A stretch of DNA of 64,000 nucleotides from contig JAYKAV010002308.1 of NCBI GenBank assembly GCA_035582835.1, positions 563,651 to 627,650 on the forward strand, in the 5' to 3' direction. The notes under the pieces were generated by a model. The model did no database searches. It saw nothing but the letters and a program-made list of their open reading frames with translations, and was not told the origin of the DNA. Made by a program: the position numbers and the translations under genes. The stretch comes from Phoebastria nigripes (lineage: Eukaryota > Chordata > Aves > Procellariiformes > Diomedeidae). Position 1 is the stretch's first letter; each line of letters begins with the position of its first letter. Below are positions 37,797 to 52,272 of this stretch, in pieces.

Positions 37797-40292
37797 GTAA
37801 TGGTTTCCTAAATGTGTTTCTGCATCTTTTTTATTCTCCTTAAAAACAAGAGCTGCAATAAGGAATTTCTTGAAAGAAATAGATTCAAAGTGAAAAATGA
37901 GAATTCAGAGCATGTCCATTATAATTTGTTTATTCTGTGTTTTCATTAAAATGATGGAAATGTAAATTTAAAGGAAATCTGTCCCATAAAAATGGTCCCT
38001 TGGATTTTTAAGCAGTACCTGGAAAGCCTTTACTCTTTGAATCTATATACTTTTTATTTGCATTTTAAGCAAACTGTATATTATGACGGATGCCCTGATA
38101 AAATTTAATTCTACCTTTGAGAGCCTAACTTGATCTTACCTTGCCTACAGGCACACTAGTATGACAGCACCAGAAGAAATTTTGAATATAAAACTCTTGA
38201 ATATTTAAAGTATAAAAGGATCATTTAATGCTATTCTAGTTTTAATACAGACTTTCAAAAATGATAGCAGAGAAAACCAGCGTATATAATAGCAGTCAGC
38301 AGGCTTCCTATAATATAAATCCAATCTCTCACAAATGCAAACAGACTATGCACCTGAAATTTCAATTCAATTTGAAGGAAAAAAACTATTTAAAAACATG
38401 TACCTGTGTCCATAGGGAATAGTATAAGAATTAAGACCGCAATAATTTCATTCAGAAAGGTGTCTATATCTGAATGTAATACAAAGTTGTTATTTTTAAA
38501 TAAAACTGGTTTTTTCCACATAAGGTATCTAGAGGAAATAAAAAACAGTTTCAGATCAATAGAGGAAGGTTTTAACAAATTTAAGCAAAGAAAACAATTA
38601 GCTTGTCATTATTGCTAGCATTAGCTCAGATTTAAATGTTTTGTAAGTATTATATATATTTTTTGTATATATGTTTTTATATATGTGTAGATATGGCTGT
38701 GGATATTTTGAATTTGTGTTTTCATATGGCTGAACTTGTACATTTGGACATCGTTTCTTCTTTAGTCACAGTGTCCTAAGCCCTCTTATGGTGATGTGGG
38801 AAGACGCTTCTCTATTTTCTTTGGACATTTTAAACCTATGAGGAAAAAAATCACTTTGGGGACTTGGGGAAGTGAAATTAAACATTATCAGTAATTGGCT
38901 TGGTGATCTTCAACACTAGTCCATTTTATACCTGTATTTACTTAATTGACCATGAAATCTTTTGTGGAATCCGTGCTTGACAGGAGCAGTACCGCTTTTA
39001 AACTGACTAAGATGAATGGCTTTATTGTGCCATTTGCTCCTCTTTTTTAATCCAGCGGTACTGCTATCCACTTTTAAGACAGATATTTCCAATCTGTGTT
39101 TGTATTTATGTTACCCCTTTAGAAAAAAGTAGTTCTTTAAATGCAGTCAATAACGTGTAACATACGTGATATAACTTTCTTCCACAAAGTAGTTGTTAGT
39201 CTCCGCTCTGTGGAGAGCAGCACACTTGTTTGGGGCGCTCTGGAATCCACAGCTGAAGAGCAGTGATATTTAGTCGCACGCGTGGGATCCTAGCTAGAAG
39301 GTAATAGATGTGGCTTTCCAAAGAGCAGGAGCCCCAGAAGGTACCGCAGTGCCTCTCGGCAGGAGGACGACCTATTCATGCAAAAGGTCAGCTTGTCACA
39401 GAGGCCGACAGCACCAGCATCAGCGCGGCATGGCCGGGCTTGCAGAGCTGGCCAGGACGTGGAGGATTCCTGAAAGTGATGGATGGCTCCTCCCCTGCTC
39501 ACGCGCTCGGAGAGCTGCTGAACCGTGGCCACACAGCAGGCAAAGTTACTCCAGTTCAATAAGCAAAAACAAAATGTAAATTCAAAACAAAATACTAGTT
39601 ACAGCCACGTGGAAGGCAATGGGAGAGCTCCTCATCTAGGCCGGAGCAGTTCAGCAGGGAGGAAGAGGAGCGTGTTTGTGTGCTGCCCTTGTACACCTCG
39701 GCTCCTTTGCCTTTTTAACTGTAGCTAATAGAGGGTGCTGAAGAGAAATTAGCATGAATAATATGTTTGTATAGACTTTTATTAATACTCTCTTGTTTGA
39801 CTTCAGAAACAAAAATATTTAATGACAAAAGCTATGGCACAGTACAGGCACCTGCAGAAAATTTAGAGACTAAATTCATTAAAGCAGAAAGGAGAAATTT
39901 ACTACTGAGTCACAGTTTTTCAGAGCACAGGAGCACCTGGGTAACACTGACTACCGAACCTCGCTCTCAGTGCTGCCCTAAGGCCCTGTAATTACATTTC
40001 ATTTTTTAACATTTTCCAGAACCAACTCCTTATTGTGCTTGTCTCTTTTTAATTTATTTTTTACTTTAATTTCCTTTGTAATTTTGGGAAACCACATCAG
40101 TTTTTGAAATTCTTCTCTGTAACGATCAACACATTTCTTTTTCAGGCTATCATAACCGTAGCTTTCTCTCTTTAAAAAAAAAAAAAGTCAAATGTCTAAA
40201 GAAATCTATTTAACATGAACAGTAAATGCTACAGGAAAGAGTACATTACTTGAAGTTAATTTTGCATTTTTTTCCTTTTGCATGTTTCATAG
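37797..40292. other. Intron 15, no gene seen
   Basis: This is a 2496-bp intron with donor GTAATG and acceptor TTTCATAG. It has a TATATA-rich simple tract near 38648-38685 and a GC-richer patch with several CpGs at about 39170-39700. Overlapping short open frames in that patch have no recognisable product. Confidence 0.8.
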
Positions 40293-41246
<954 letters not shown>

Positions 41247-41770
41247 TGTGGTGGGTTGACCCTGGCTGGACGCCAGGTGTCCACCAAAGCCGCTCTATCA
41301 CTCCCCCTCCTCAACTGGACAGGGAAGAGAAAATATCATGAAAGGCTCGTGGGTCGAGATAAGGACAGGGAGAGATCACTCACCAATTACTGTCACGGGC
41401 AAAACAGACTCAACTTGGGGGAATTAGTTTAATTTATTACTAATCAAATCAGAGAAGGGTAATGAGAAATAAAACCAAATCTTAAAACACCTTCCCCCCA
41501 CCCCTCCCCTCTTCCCAGGCTTAACTTCTGATTTTCTCTACCTCCTCCCCTCCCAGTGGCGCAGGGGGATGGGAATGGGGGTTGCGGTCAGTTCATCACA
41601 TGTTGTCTCTGCCGTTCCTTCCTCCTCAGTGGGAGGACTCCTCACACTCTTCCCCTGCTCCAGCATGGCGTCCCTCCCACGGGAGACAGTTCTCCACAAA
41701 CTTCTCCAATGCGAGTCCTTCCCACAGGCTACACCCATCTTACCACGTTTTCAGGAGAGGGGAGAAAGAA
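41247..41770. mobile_element. Avian LTR-like repeat fragment (probably ERVL-type LTR)
   Basis: The block opens with TGTGGTGGGTTGACCCTGG and continues through a C-rich centre (41490-41560) and a TCCTTCCTCCTCAGTGGGAGG segment. It then has near-repeated GGGAGACAGTTCTCC and TCCTTCCCACAGGCT units. I associate this arrangement with a common LTR in bird genomes, usually longer than this; the downstream part appears to be missing after about 41755. No retroviral coding region is present, so this is a truncated solo LTR at most. Orientation is not assigned. Recognition is from memory only and the family label is provisional. Confidence 0.6.
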
Positions 41771-44639
41771 GAGGAGGGAGATGCAGAGTGGGAATCATGA
41801 TTACATGCCCTAAAATCAACACATACTATTCAGTTGATCCCCTTGGAGAGGGCTAGTAGACATCTTAATTCATCCTCACTTCCTCAGCTAAACATAAAAC
41901 TTTTAAGAACTGAGGTGTGATTGGATAACTAAACCATGAACTTTCTAAAACTTGTAGTAGGGAGGCAATAGGAGCTGTAATCGTTTCAATGCAGGTGAAG
42001 CTTTATCATAGCAATACTGTCAGGCACAGTGCATGGGATGTTTCATTATTTTCTGTGAACAAAGTGATGTCAGTCTGTTCCATGCTATAGATTATTATTT
42101 TTAATGAAAGTAATCTGGATGCTTTTCATGGCCAGTGGTCATTTACCAAAGTTATGATTAAAAATGGGAGAGGAGAAAATTATAAAAACCCTCCAGGACC
42201 ACACTAGAAAAATGGTTAATAGTTATTAGTTTTTTTCCCTGAATTGCATTCAGCAACAAAGAGCTATAGTAGCCATTTTTGTAAGTTTATGAAGCAATTC
42301 CCACCCTTCACTATGCACAGCATAACTCAATAGTTTGGGTTGTCCCCACCTGAGATGACAGCACGCTGTAGAAGGGAGCGGTTTGGTCAGGGAGAGCCCT
42401 GAAGTTTTCACGTGGAAGCTGAAATAGGCTCCTTTCAAGCATGCTTTTTTTTTTTTTTTTTTAAGGCATATGTTATTTCCAGCTTTCACTGGTTGGAATA
42501 ATATATGCATGTGAAGTTGCTTAGATGTGTAGTCAGTAGGGAGCTGTCTGGCTACATGAGTTTTTACATATCTTTCAGCTGTTGTAAAATCAGAGAACCA
42601 AATGCAAAATCTGAGCACTCAGGGCTATCGTGTGGATTTGTGACTCTCCTTGGAGGAGATCAGATCCATAAAGCAAGAAGAAGATTACATTATATATACA
42701 TATATGTTTGTATAATAATAAAATTTCTCTCTTCCCCATACAATATGGATATTCTTTTCAATGTTTAATATATACTACTCTCATTTAAACATATTCTTGT
42801 GTTCTCTCAACTGTCTCACCAGAATGAGAGCTCGGAAAAGAATCTACTTCTTTAGACAAATAAATGAATAACACAATCCATCTTTAGAGGGCCAGATCCT
42901 AAGGTTCTTCCTCAGAGTTGGCTAAAATTAAATTATAGTGGCTTTAAATGAAGCTTATCGAAGCAAAGGGTGAGGATAAACTGGATAAAATAACGATACG
43001 TGCAAGGAGATTTATCAATAGCCCTTCAGGGGGCTTCCACGTGTGATGGCCCCTGGAGGCCCCATCATAAGACAGGAAAGTGCTAGGAAGTATTTTGGCT
43101 CTACTCCTAATTTCCACCCCCACGCCCCCCCCAGAGCTGAAGTCAAATAGGTCATACATAGGTGGTGTGGGGAAGAGAGGGCTCAGATATGCTCTGGAAA
43201 AAAAACACCACTCAATATCTAGAAGTCAGGGCATGAGGCTTTGAGAGACAGAGCAGCTTTCCTGGTTTCTTAAATCTTTTTGATAACATAATCCACGTCT
43301 TCATAGGAAAAATTTTAGGGATTAGGTCCCTTTTCATGCCTAAGCACATTAAATCCTCAGGAAACTACAGAAATTGCTGAGATGAAAAATAATGGCAGAA
43401 AAACATGTATGTGTATTTTTACTGTTTATAGTGTTCAAAATGTTCTGCCTTTTTTGTTGTTGTTGTTTAAAAAAAAAAAAAAAGGAAAGGAAAGGTTAAT
43501 TACACTGTCTACTTTTTCTCCTCATTTCAATTCCTATGGTGTGCCTAAGGGTAAGTGTAGAAATCTGGGAACATCAGATTTGTTTTTTCTCTATCCTATT
43601 TTGTTATCTACTCTCAAACACTTCCACTGTTTTATGCACACTGTAAATTTTAAAAATTCCAGATATATCCAAATTATATATATAAGGAATTGGTACTAAG
43701 AATGGCTGTTTGTTTTATACTGAATTAACAGTTCTTAGCTTTTATTTGATTTTAATTCAAAGTCATTAGTGCAGACACTCTGGCGCCCAAACAGCATAGC
43801 TAGCCAGAGGGTAATATTAAGAGGCATTTGTATTGCTGCCAATAAGTTACTTAAAGCTGGTTCTCTATAAAATGTCAATTATATTTACTAATGCTGATTA
43901 ATGATAATAAAGTTAAGGTTTGTATTCTTTCATAACAATCTGCAACTGTATAAAAGTTGGATATCATTAAAAATCATAATAGAATTTCCATCATTGGGTT
44001 TAACAGCACTAATGCACAGATTTTCTTTGAATCAGATAACATAAGTGTACAAAACATCTAATAATAAACATAAAGACAACGTGGTGAACAGCAGATTATT
44101 AAAAAATGACAGCATCGCTTTCCCACTATAGTTCATTACTGTAGTAATTATAGCATAAAATTATGAAAATAATAAATTAATCAAACACCTGAGATGGTAG
44201 CACTCACATTTCAATGTCTGACTTGTGGTGTTGTATTTGTGGTGCGCTTTTTGTCTCTTCATTGGAAACCATGCAAAGATGTTTTAATTTTTTTTTATTT
44301 ATCCTTCTAAAAAGTGGCATTAAATATTCAGAACCATTATTGTGATGTGAAATCAACAAATTTAAGTGTTTGGCTTTTTGGTTTTGGTCCAAAAGTCAAC
44401 AAGTCTCTCCAGCTGCTCTGGTAAGAATGAATAAATAGCTGAATTGAGTTGATAATCTGGGTTTCATTTTGCATTCCTGTTTTGTGTCATTCTTTGTTGT
44501 TCAGATGAAACCCCAGGTCTAGCAAGTGTAATGTGCATATATCTAGAATCGTTAGAATAAGACCGACTAGGACAAGTGATATCCAAAGTCTTCAAAAATA
44601 TCAGTGAGTCTCCTTGGCCTAATGGGGAGTGAAAAACAA
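41771..44639. other. Intron 16 interval, no gene seen
   Basis: This is AT-rich DNA with a T18 run (42445-42462), a TATATACATATATG tract near 42691 and an A14 run near 43470. A repeat-free AT-rich block at about 43740-44200 might be conserved noncoding DNA. Inside it CTCTGGC (43778-43784) and GCCAGAG (43803-43809) form a small hairpin. Confidence 0.7.
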
Positions 44640-45010
44640 CAGAGGGAAGAAAAGAGCAGCCTACAGCTGCTTGAAAGGTAGTTACAAAGATGCTGGAAGA
44701 GCAGCTACAAAGAGGGAGGGATGATTCTCCGTGGTGTCAGATGATACAGCAAGGGGCAACGGCCACAAGTTGCAGGCTGAACATTTCAGGTTGGGCATCA
44801 GGGAAAAAATTCACCAAGAAGGTGATGCAGTACAGGAACATGTTGTCTAGTAGGGCTGCGTACTCTCCATCTCTGGAGTTTTCAGGGCTCAGGCAGGCAA
44901 AGCCATGGCCAACCTCAACTGGTGTTGGCGCTAGTCCCACTCAGAGCAGGAGCTTGGAGTAGCTGCCCTCNAGAAGGCCATTCAGACAAACATTTCTGTG
45001 ATTCTGTGGA
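44640..45010 (+). mobile_element. Old diverged CR1 LINE 3' end
   Basis: CR1 ORF2 C-terminal landmarks are readable across shifted frames: ARGNGHKLQAEHFRLGIRE near 44748-44805, FTKKVMQYRNML near 44812-44848, and YSPSLEF near 44862-44882. A 3' UTR-like GAAGGCCATTCAGACAAAC and a degraded TTCTGTGATTCTGTGG tail end near 45010. Frameshifts and substitutions show an insertion much older than the copies in introns 13 and 14. It is in sense orientation to DPYD. The 5' limit is approximate. Confidence 0.8.
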
Positions 45011-48000
45011 TTCACCCTGCTCAATTCCTATCCAAAGGTACTGCATTGTTTATACCAGAGATAGGAACTGAGTAGTGGATAAAAGGAAACTCAGGGACTC
45101 ACCTGTTCACTTGGGGTGAGATGATCAGTATGAGAGGGAGATCTCAAGTTGAAAGCAACACATTAGTTAAATTTCCAAAGCACAGAGGATGCTTCTATAC
45201 TTTTTAAAAAAACAAATCTCATTTTCAAAGATCTCAGCCTAAGTGCAAGAACAGAGATTCTTTATGTTATAAGCAAATATTTTTGAAGTTAATAATGTTC
45301 TGGCTTATAAATATTTCTCATTAATTAGTCATACCTTCTAACCTCCAAAATATAAAAAACCTTTGCCTATCTCAGCATTTAAGCTATAGGTTTGGGGGAT
45401 TGTTTGCTTTGTTTAGTTTATATTGAAGGAGGCATGTATATGTCTCTTGTGAGCACTGAAATCCAGATCCTGGTGGTTTAACTATTCAGATTATATGTAA
45501 AATGAACTTGCTTTGTGGTTCTTTTCTTACCTTTATTTTCATTTTACTTAAACTGTACTTGCTACAGCCTCTGCTGCTGGCTGTGTTCATGTTTATTGCC
45601 TGCAATTAGGAGGCAAGTTTNATAAAAGCCCTCATTGTCTCATTCAGAAGGAGACAAATCTGTTAAAAACAAAAAGCAAAAAAACCCAAAAGCCCTGGTT
45701 ACTTTGCAAGATGAGAACTGGCTGCATGGCACAATTAGATTTGCTCTGCTGTACCTTGGAAATAGGAAAGAGGAGGCTGCTTTTTAATTGAAGTGCACAG
45801 CATAGCATGCTAATTCGCTGTTGCTCTGCCAGCAAGGAGCTTGAAGTATGTTAAATAAATGATGCCCCGAACAGAATTTGATTATATCTGTGTTCATGTG
45901 GCATTCTACTATCACCCTACAATAATATGCTGGTTAAGTATAATTCATTGAGTNCTGCAGGCAGTATTAGTTCTCTCTCTTCTCTTTTGTATCAGTTACT
46001 GCAACAAATTAATGCAAAGTACAGCAGGGTGGTGTTACGCTGTGCTATAGCAGCAGTGGGAACATTTCCACCCAAAATCCAGTATAAACCAGTATAATCA
46101 AAGTGAGGTTTGTGTTGGTGTTTGCGGTGGAGCTTCAGGATCTATATGTCTTGTTGTTTGTCTTACATTGGCCATTTTCATCCATTTTGGCTGGGATCTT
46201 AAGAAGATAAGTCTTAGCTGATCTCACTGTCTTTGAGTCTGTCAGTGCCCTCTGTTGCTTTGGGGCATGTTTCAACCAAACGACCTGTTTCAGTCATGTT
46301 TCTCAGAGTTGAAAGTGTTTCAAAGATACTGAATTTCTGTAAGTTTCATAAAACTAGGCAGCAAGGTAGGGGAGGGAAATTGTCTGCCGCCCAAGCTGAT
46401 GGATATGAACAGGAGCCTTAATAGTCCAGCTGAGGGAAGAGCTCAGGCAGACGCAGGAAATCCAATCACAAGGCGCAGACTCCTCAGAAACAAGGATTCC
46501 TTGGTTCAGGCGGTGATGCTGTTACTCTGCATATGCAGAGATGTGCTGCATTGGGTGTTGTTTTGCTGGGAGGGTATTTGGGATGTGCAGGGAGAAGGGA
46601 TGCTGCTGATTGCCTCCTCCAACTCCTGCAAATGTAGATCTAAGCACACTTTTTCGCAGGCCAGGAGGTGTGTTTTGTGGGCTTACGTTCCTGGCTCCCA
46701 CACTGATCGTGGCCACACGTCATCCTTTATGATAGTACAGTTTTGTTGTTTTAAGCTCTTTGGATGATTTTTTCACCTTCCCTGGTTTCATATGTGTCTC
46801 TTCCCTTTCTCTTTCCACTCCCTCCTCCTTTAAAACCCTCCTCATAAAGTAAACCCTTTGCTGAGTTGCTTTCAAAGTAACAATTGACTCATGAGCTATT
46901 TCACTGGAAATCTGAACAGAAGAAGCTTGCTGACTATGTGGTCACTCCTCAGTTGGTGACATCACTCACCTTCCTCCAGTACCTGAGGATTCATTTCCTT
47001 TTCTGTTGCCCTCACAGTATTCAAGTGTGATTAAACGTCATGATTTAAATGGATTTCTTCNATGTCTTTAGTTCTGTATGTCCTTTATGTGTTCATGTAT
47101 TCTATTTTCTGTAACATGTAAAAAGAGACAATACTTAATAATGAGGTACGACAGTTAATTGGTATTTTGTCTTAAGAATTCTGTTTTTCATACACTCGAA
47201 GAAATGAATTAAGCTGCAAAGTTTAATAAAATCATCAGAACACTATTGTGTAATTTTATATTGCAGTTTGACAACATTTAATCTACTGTTATTGCTTTGA
47301 AGGATTTTTAATTGAATTACTCAAAAGACAAAACAGAAAATAGAAAGGGATTATAAATGGGACAGTAATGTTAACAGCACTACCAACTTGCTGAAACTTT
47401 TTAATGACATGGTATGGCTGTTAATAAGGTTTTAAATACTGTTTGTGTGTGGTGACTTTTTATTTATATATGGAAAGCATTCTCTACAGAATGGATTTTC
47501 TTAGAAAATGTAGAAGTGATTCTGCTTCCTTGAAATTCATGAAGACATGAAAGCAAGTTGGGGATAACCTTATTTTCAGTCTCACTATGATGGAAGCATT
47601 TGAGCTGGAATTCACATTATGGATGACAGATGTCACAAAGAAGGTCAGTTCGGCCAAAATATCAGTGACCTACTGCTGTTTAAAAAGGAAACAAAAAGAT
47701 TTGGGCTGTTTTAATGACACTTCAGTAGCCTAACTACGATGGAGTATATAGCGAGTGCTTCCCAGAAAGAAAGAAAACCATGATTTTTTTTTAAAACCAA
47801 ATGGCAACCTTTACTTATTCTTGCAGTTCTATTTTAATGCACTGAGAAGCTTTCAGAAAAGGGAATTGTAGAAAACTCAGGCAAGCATTTCTGTGGCCTA
47901 TGTGGTTAAATGTTGGGGTTAAATGTCCAGATTCTGTGGACTGCTTTGCCTTTGTATATGTGGTTGCAGCATAAGGTATTGCAGTTGTTCATACCGATGA

Positions 48001-51000
48001 TGTATGGTAAACAGGATTTATTGGAAAGGAAATTATCAGCAACAAGTATCTATGTGCAGGTAAAATAAAATATTTTAAGATCGTTCATCTTGGTGCACAA
48101 TAAAAGTTAACTACGCAGTGCACATTAATACCTTTTTCTTTCTATGGTTTCAATTTTATGCCACCATTTGATAAAGTTAAGTAACAGTGTATTAACTAGT
48201 CTCTTCACTGCCTACAAGAGAATTTTCAGGACTAGGCTCATACTTTCTAAATTTTGCCTCACCTCCTAGTAAAGTTAGTCAGTGTGCTGGGAGGCTTGCT
48301 CTTTACAGTAGACCAAATCTGAATACAGGCCCATATGATGATCATTTTAAAACTGAGTGGGAAATCCTTCTCAGAGCATAGGTTTTAAATTCCTTAGTTT
48401 GGTGGTTTCAAAGGTTTATGGTTTCCTCAATTATTTGGTATTTTCTGCCTCTTTATTATAGGAAAGGACTGAGAGCTTGCCTACCTGACCACAAGAAAAA
48501 GCTACTTGTAGCTGCAGCACTCATATATTCGAGTTCTATGCTTCCCTTTAAAATATTTCATGTATGATGTAAACCTAATCAAACCTTTATGCCTTCTAGC
48601 AGGTAACCTCTGCATGAACTAAAGAGCTGAAATATTGTTTAATCATGCTGCTTACCACTTTTTTACAGTGATATGAGAAACATTATTTTGGTTGGCTAGA
48701 AACAACCAAGACAAAACATTTTGTTCTGTCAGGGGTAAAAAGGCATTTTTATTAGTCAACACTTTACGTACACCAGTGCTGTTGAGAAATAAATCTTTCC
48801 AGTTAGTATCTCCAAGAAGTTTATAAAATGTGAATGTGCAGTTTCACATTTTTCCCTTGGAATGTTTAGGCCCAGTTGGTATTGGAACAAATTATTTGCT
48901 AATTTGAACTGGCAATCTGTGCTTCACCTTTTCAGGCCAACTATTATTAACCTTTATTCTGACAACCAAAGAAAATAATGGTTGTGTCTGACTTCTTTAA
49001 TGTTGCATTAAAATCAATAGCTGTAAATAATGATTGCTACAGTTTTAACTGACCTATGTCAATGAACCATGGAAAGAGTTTTTCCTATCATATAACTATA
49101 ACAAATAAAAAAAAAAAGCCTTATAGTTAATTTTAAAAGTAGAAAGTTTTCTAACAGTGATGTTTCTTCGGGTTGCTTTGATTAACATTTTAAATTAAAA
49201 ACAAAATAAAACAAATTTGGAATAAAGAAAAACATTATGGTTTGACCACCTATTTAGAGAGATGACTCAATTTTCAAAATAAATTCAATTGGTTTTCTTT
49301 TAGTGCTGGGGAGAAAACAAAAAGCTTTTATGTGACCTGAAAAAGGGAGTAATTGCAAAGCTAACTAAAGACAGCCACAAACCTTTCAAGTCTCAGTTGT
49401 GCTTCATCTTGACATCCCTCTTATCGTTGCTTTAACTCCCAACACAAATCTATGTTTTGTACTTTTGTGTACTGGTCAATCAAAAATTTCCAGCTCATTT
49501 TTGACCTTGTCTTCATGTTGGTTATCTTTTCAGTCATTAAGTGCTACATTATCAAAGAAGGGGGTGTAGGAGTGCCATGCTGCTAATAAGGTATCCAAAA
49601 TGGATCTCCCACACAGCACTTTGATAAATGTATTCTTGAGTTTGGATACTGACCTATGTTAATATTGATATTGGCAGCTATTAGATGAGATATGTTAAAA
49701 AGCTTTGGTTTTTGGTTTGGTGGGGTTTTTTGTTTTTTTGTTTTTTTTTAAACTGTACTGTTAAGCATCGTTCATTTGTGCAGCTCCGGTAGTGTACTAC
49801 AATAAGGAAATGCTGTAACAACTTATTGTTCCCATTTTTTCATTTGGAATAGGGAGAGGTGATAAAAGGCTATTTGTCTTATGCTTTTAACATCTTTCAA
49901 AGGTTCTAACTGTAGAGCCGGAGAAGGGAGAAATAGTTGATTGTGATACCAAATGAGAGTAAGAAAGAAGAGGGAGATGGGGATCTGCTAAAATTGAAAT
50001 TTATTAAGAAATTCTGATTCTGCCAAAACCTTTTATGAGTCTTTTAAGGTTTATTTGGTTAAACACTGTTAAATTTGAAGTTCCATTTTTTTATGTGCAC
50101 CAATTTTTTTGTAAAGTTTTTCAAAGTAGCCTGACTGTGAGAAGTGGGAACCACAGTAGTGTCATAGTCTCATGCTGGCTTTTCTCAATACCTGCTGTTA
50201 TCTCTCCCAGTATAGACTGGGTCTCAGAGCTTTGACTTCTCAGCTCAGCCATGACCAAAGCCTGGACCTAATCCAGAGTGACTTGATTTTGTCCGGTGAT
50301 ACATTGGTATTACTGGAATAAAAGGAGAATCTCAATTAGGCTCCCCCAAGTGGAACTTGAAGTGACTGATCTGAAGAGCAGCTGATCAAATCATGACACC
50401 ATGCTTGCAGCTTTACTTTAAAGTAATAAAGTCCTAGCATCCAAGAATGGAGCTAGATGGCAGGGACTTTTTAGTTCTTATAATTTCCCACAGAAAATAA
50501 AAAAAAAAAAACGTTGAATCAAGTCGCCAGGCTCTTGCTTAGATTTTTACTTTGGCAAAAACATCTATAAATTGGGCGTCATTACTCGCTATAAATATAA
50601 AAAAATAAAAATTAAATTAAAATAAAAAATACATAGTCTTTACACAGTCTTCAGATGGTAATGTTTTTGCCTGAGTGAAAAGACTATAACAAAAAGAAAG
50701 CATGTAGTCTGTGAAAGCTAATGGGAATTTTCCAAGCTATACTTCTACATCTTAATCTGCAATATTTTGTAAGCAAAAATGTGCTTGTTTCACTAGTAGT
50801 ACATGCTTAGTTATATAAGCCATATGATATCTCTTCAGTTTAAAAATATTAGGTTTTGTTCAAATTATAAAAAGAACACTTATTATGTAGAAATAACATA
50901 AATGTCTTAATTTACCCAGTAGACTTCTTTTAAAAGATTTTTTTAAAAGAAAGGAACGTTTTAGAGTGTGTAAGAGAGTAGAAAATAAGTATATCCTTGA

Positions 51001-52233
51001 ATTAAACCAGTGAGCAATAGTCACAGTACATATTGTTGCTATGGTGCTGTAGTTAAATGATAATTATGTGGACCTTGCTTAATTCTTCTCATATTAATCT
51101 CTGATCTTTTAGAAATTCTTCCCCAAAATAAACCCCTACGACCGCACTTCATTTTAAAACCTCTTGTTTCACAGTGCAAGTTAGTTAATAAAAGCTGAAG
51201 GCCTAAACTGGAATGAAACATTTTGATCCTCCCAGAACAAAATATGAAATTATCCATTTATGGACGTTTTTAAATTTTTATCCTGAACAGAATTTTCGTG
51301 TACCATTTTATTGAAGATGTCTAATGAGATTTTGAAGTAATTTTTTTTTTTTGCTAAACTAATGGAAAAGGCTTCCACTACCTTCAGTACACTTTGGATC
51401 TCATGCCAAAAGGCAGTACAGTATTGACTGAAAAAGAATCCTGAATTCACATACTGTCGTTATCTCTAGAAGTTTATTTTGTGGCATTGGTTTCACATCA
51501 CATCATATCATAGATTCTAGCCAGAAGGATATAAGCTCTCATCCAGCAGCTACATTTTTGTGGGGTTGACCAGGCTGACCCAAAGCCTCTGAAGTCATTT
51601 AGGCATTTTTTGAAATTTTTCCTAATATATATATAGATAGCTTCACATACAACTGTGAAAACTGTTATTCCTGCCTTAGGTTAAACTGTCTTATTTCTTT
51701 CTTTTTGACAGCTGCGGTCAATAGATGTTGACCAAAAGCTGTCAAATTTCCTGAGAAATGAGAAAGCATTTTTTACTCCAGATGAGAAGTAGAGAGTTAT
51801 TCGTCTTCTATCCTGGGAAATCCTTCCCTTAATTTGGCAGGCTTTAAACAAATTGTTAGCTGTAATTAAGTTTGAAATGGGACAAATGCACAACTTAAAC
51901 TGCCCCTTTCTAGCATGTGAGAAGACGGTAAAATTAACCATGACATTCGGAAATGGTGTCTCTTTTGCTATTGTGATTGACTGCAATTCTATATTTAGGT
52001 AGTGTGGAAGTTTTTGGTAGATTTAGAGATGGACAGTTTTATGAAGGCAATGTTGGACATCTCATAGGAGGAGGGAGAAAAGATAGCTGTGGAAAAGATC
52101 AATAGTAATATGAAAAAAAAAAAGGTGAATGCTAAAGATACTAATTTGCAATGCTTTAAACTGAAATGCCCATACTTTTACTTCTTCTTCACGTTTGAAG
52201 GAATAGCAAAAGAGTAGCTCTTCACACACAGAA

Positions 52234-52236
<3 letters not shown>

Positions 52237-52268
<32 letters not shown>
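52237..52268. repeat. Poly-T run (32 bases)
   Basis: This is an uninterrupted run of 32 T, the longest homopolymer in the window. It could be the reverse-strand poly-A of a retroposon, but no body is recognisable beside it. Length in the assembly may be inexact. Confidence 0.95.

Positions 52269-52272
<4 letters not shown>

Noticed and set aside
41582..41856. Three overlapping open frames of 72-95 codons over the LTR-like block
   Set aside because: They come from its C- and T-rich composition in three frames at once and resemble no protein.
51500..51570. Possible antisense CR1-like tail (ATCATAGATTCTAGCCAGAAGG)
   Set aside because: Only about 20 bases resemble such a tail and the rest does not continue the match; too weak to call.
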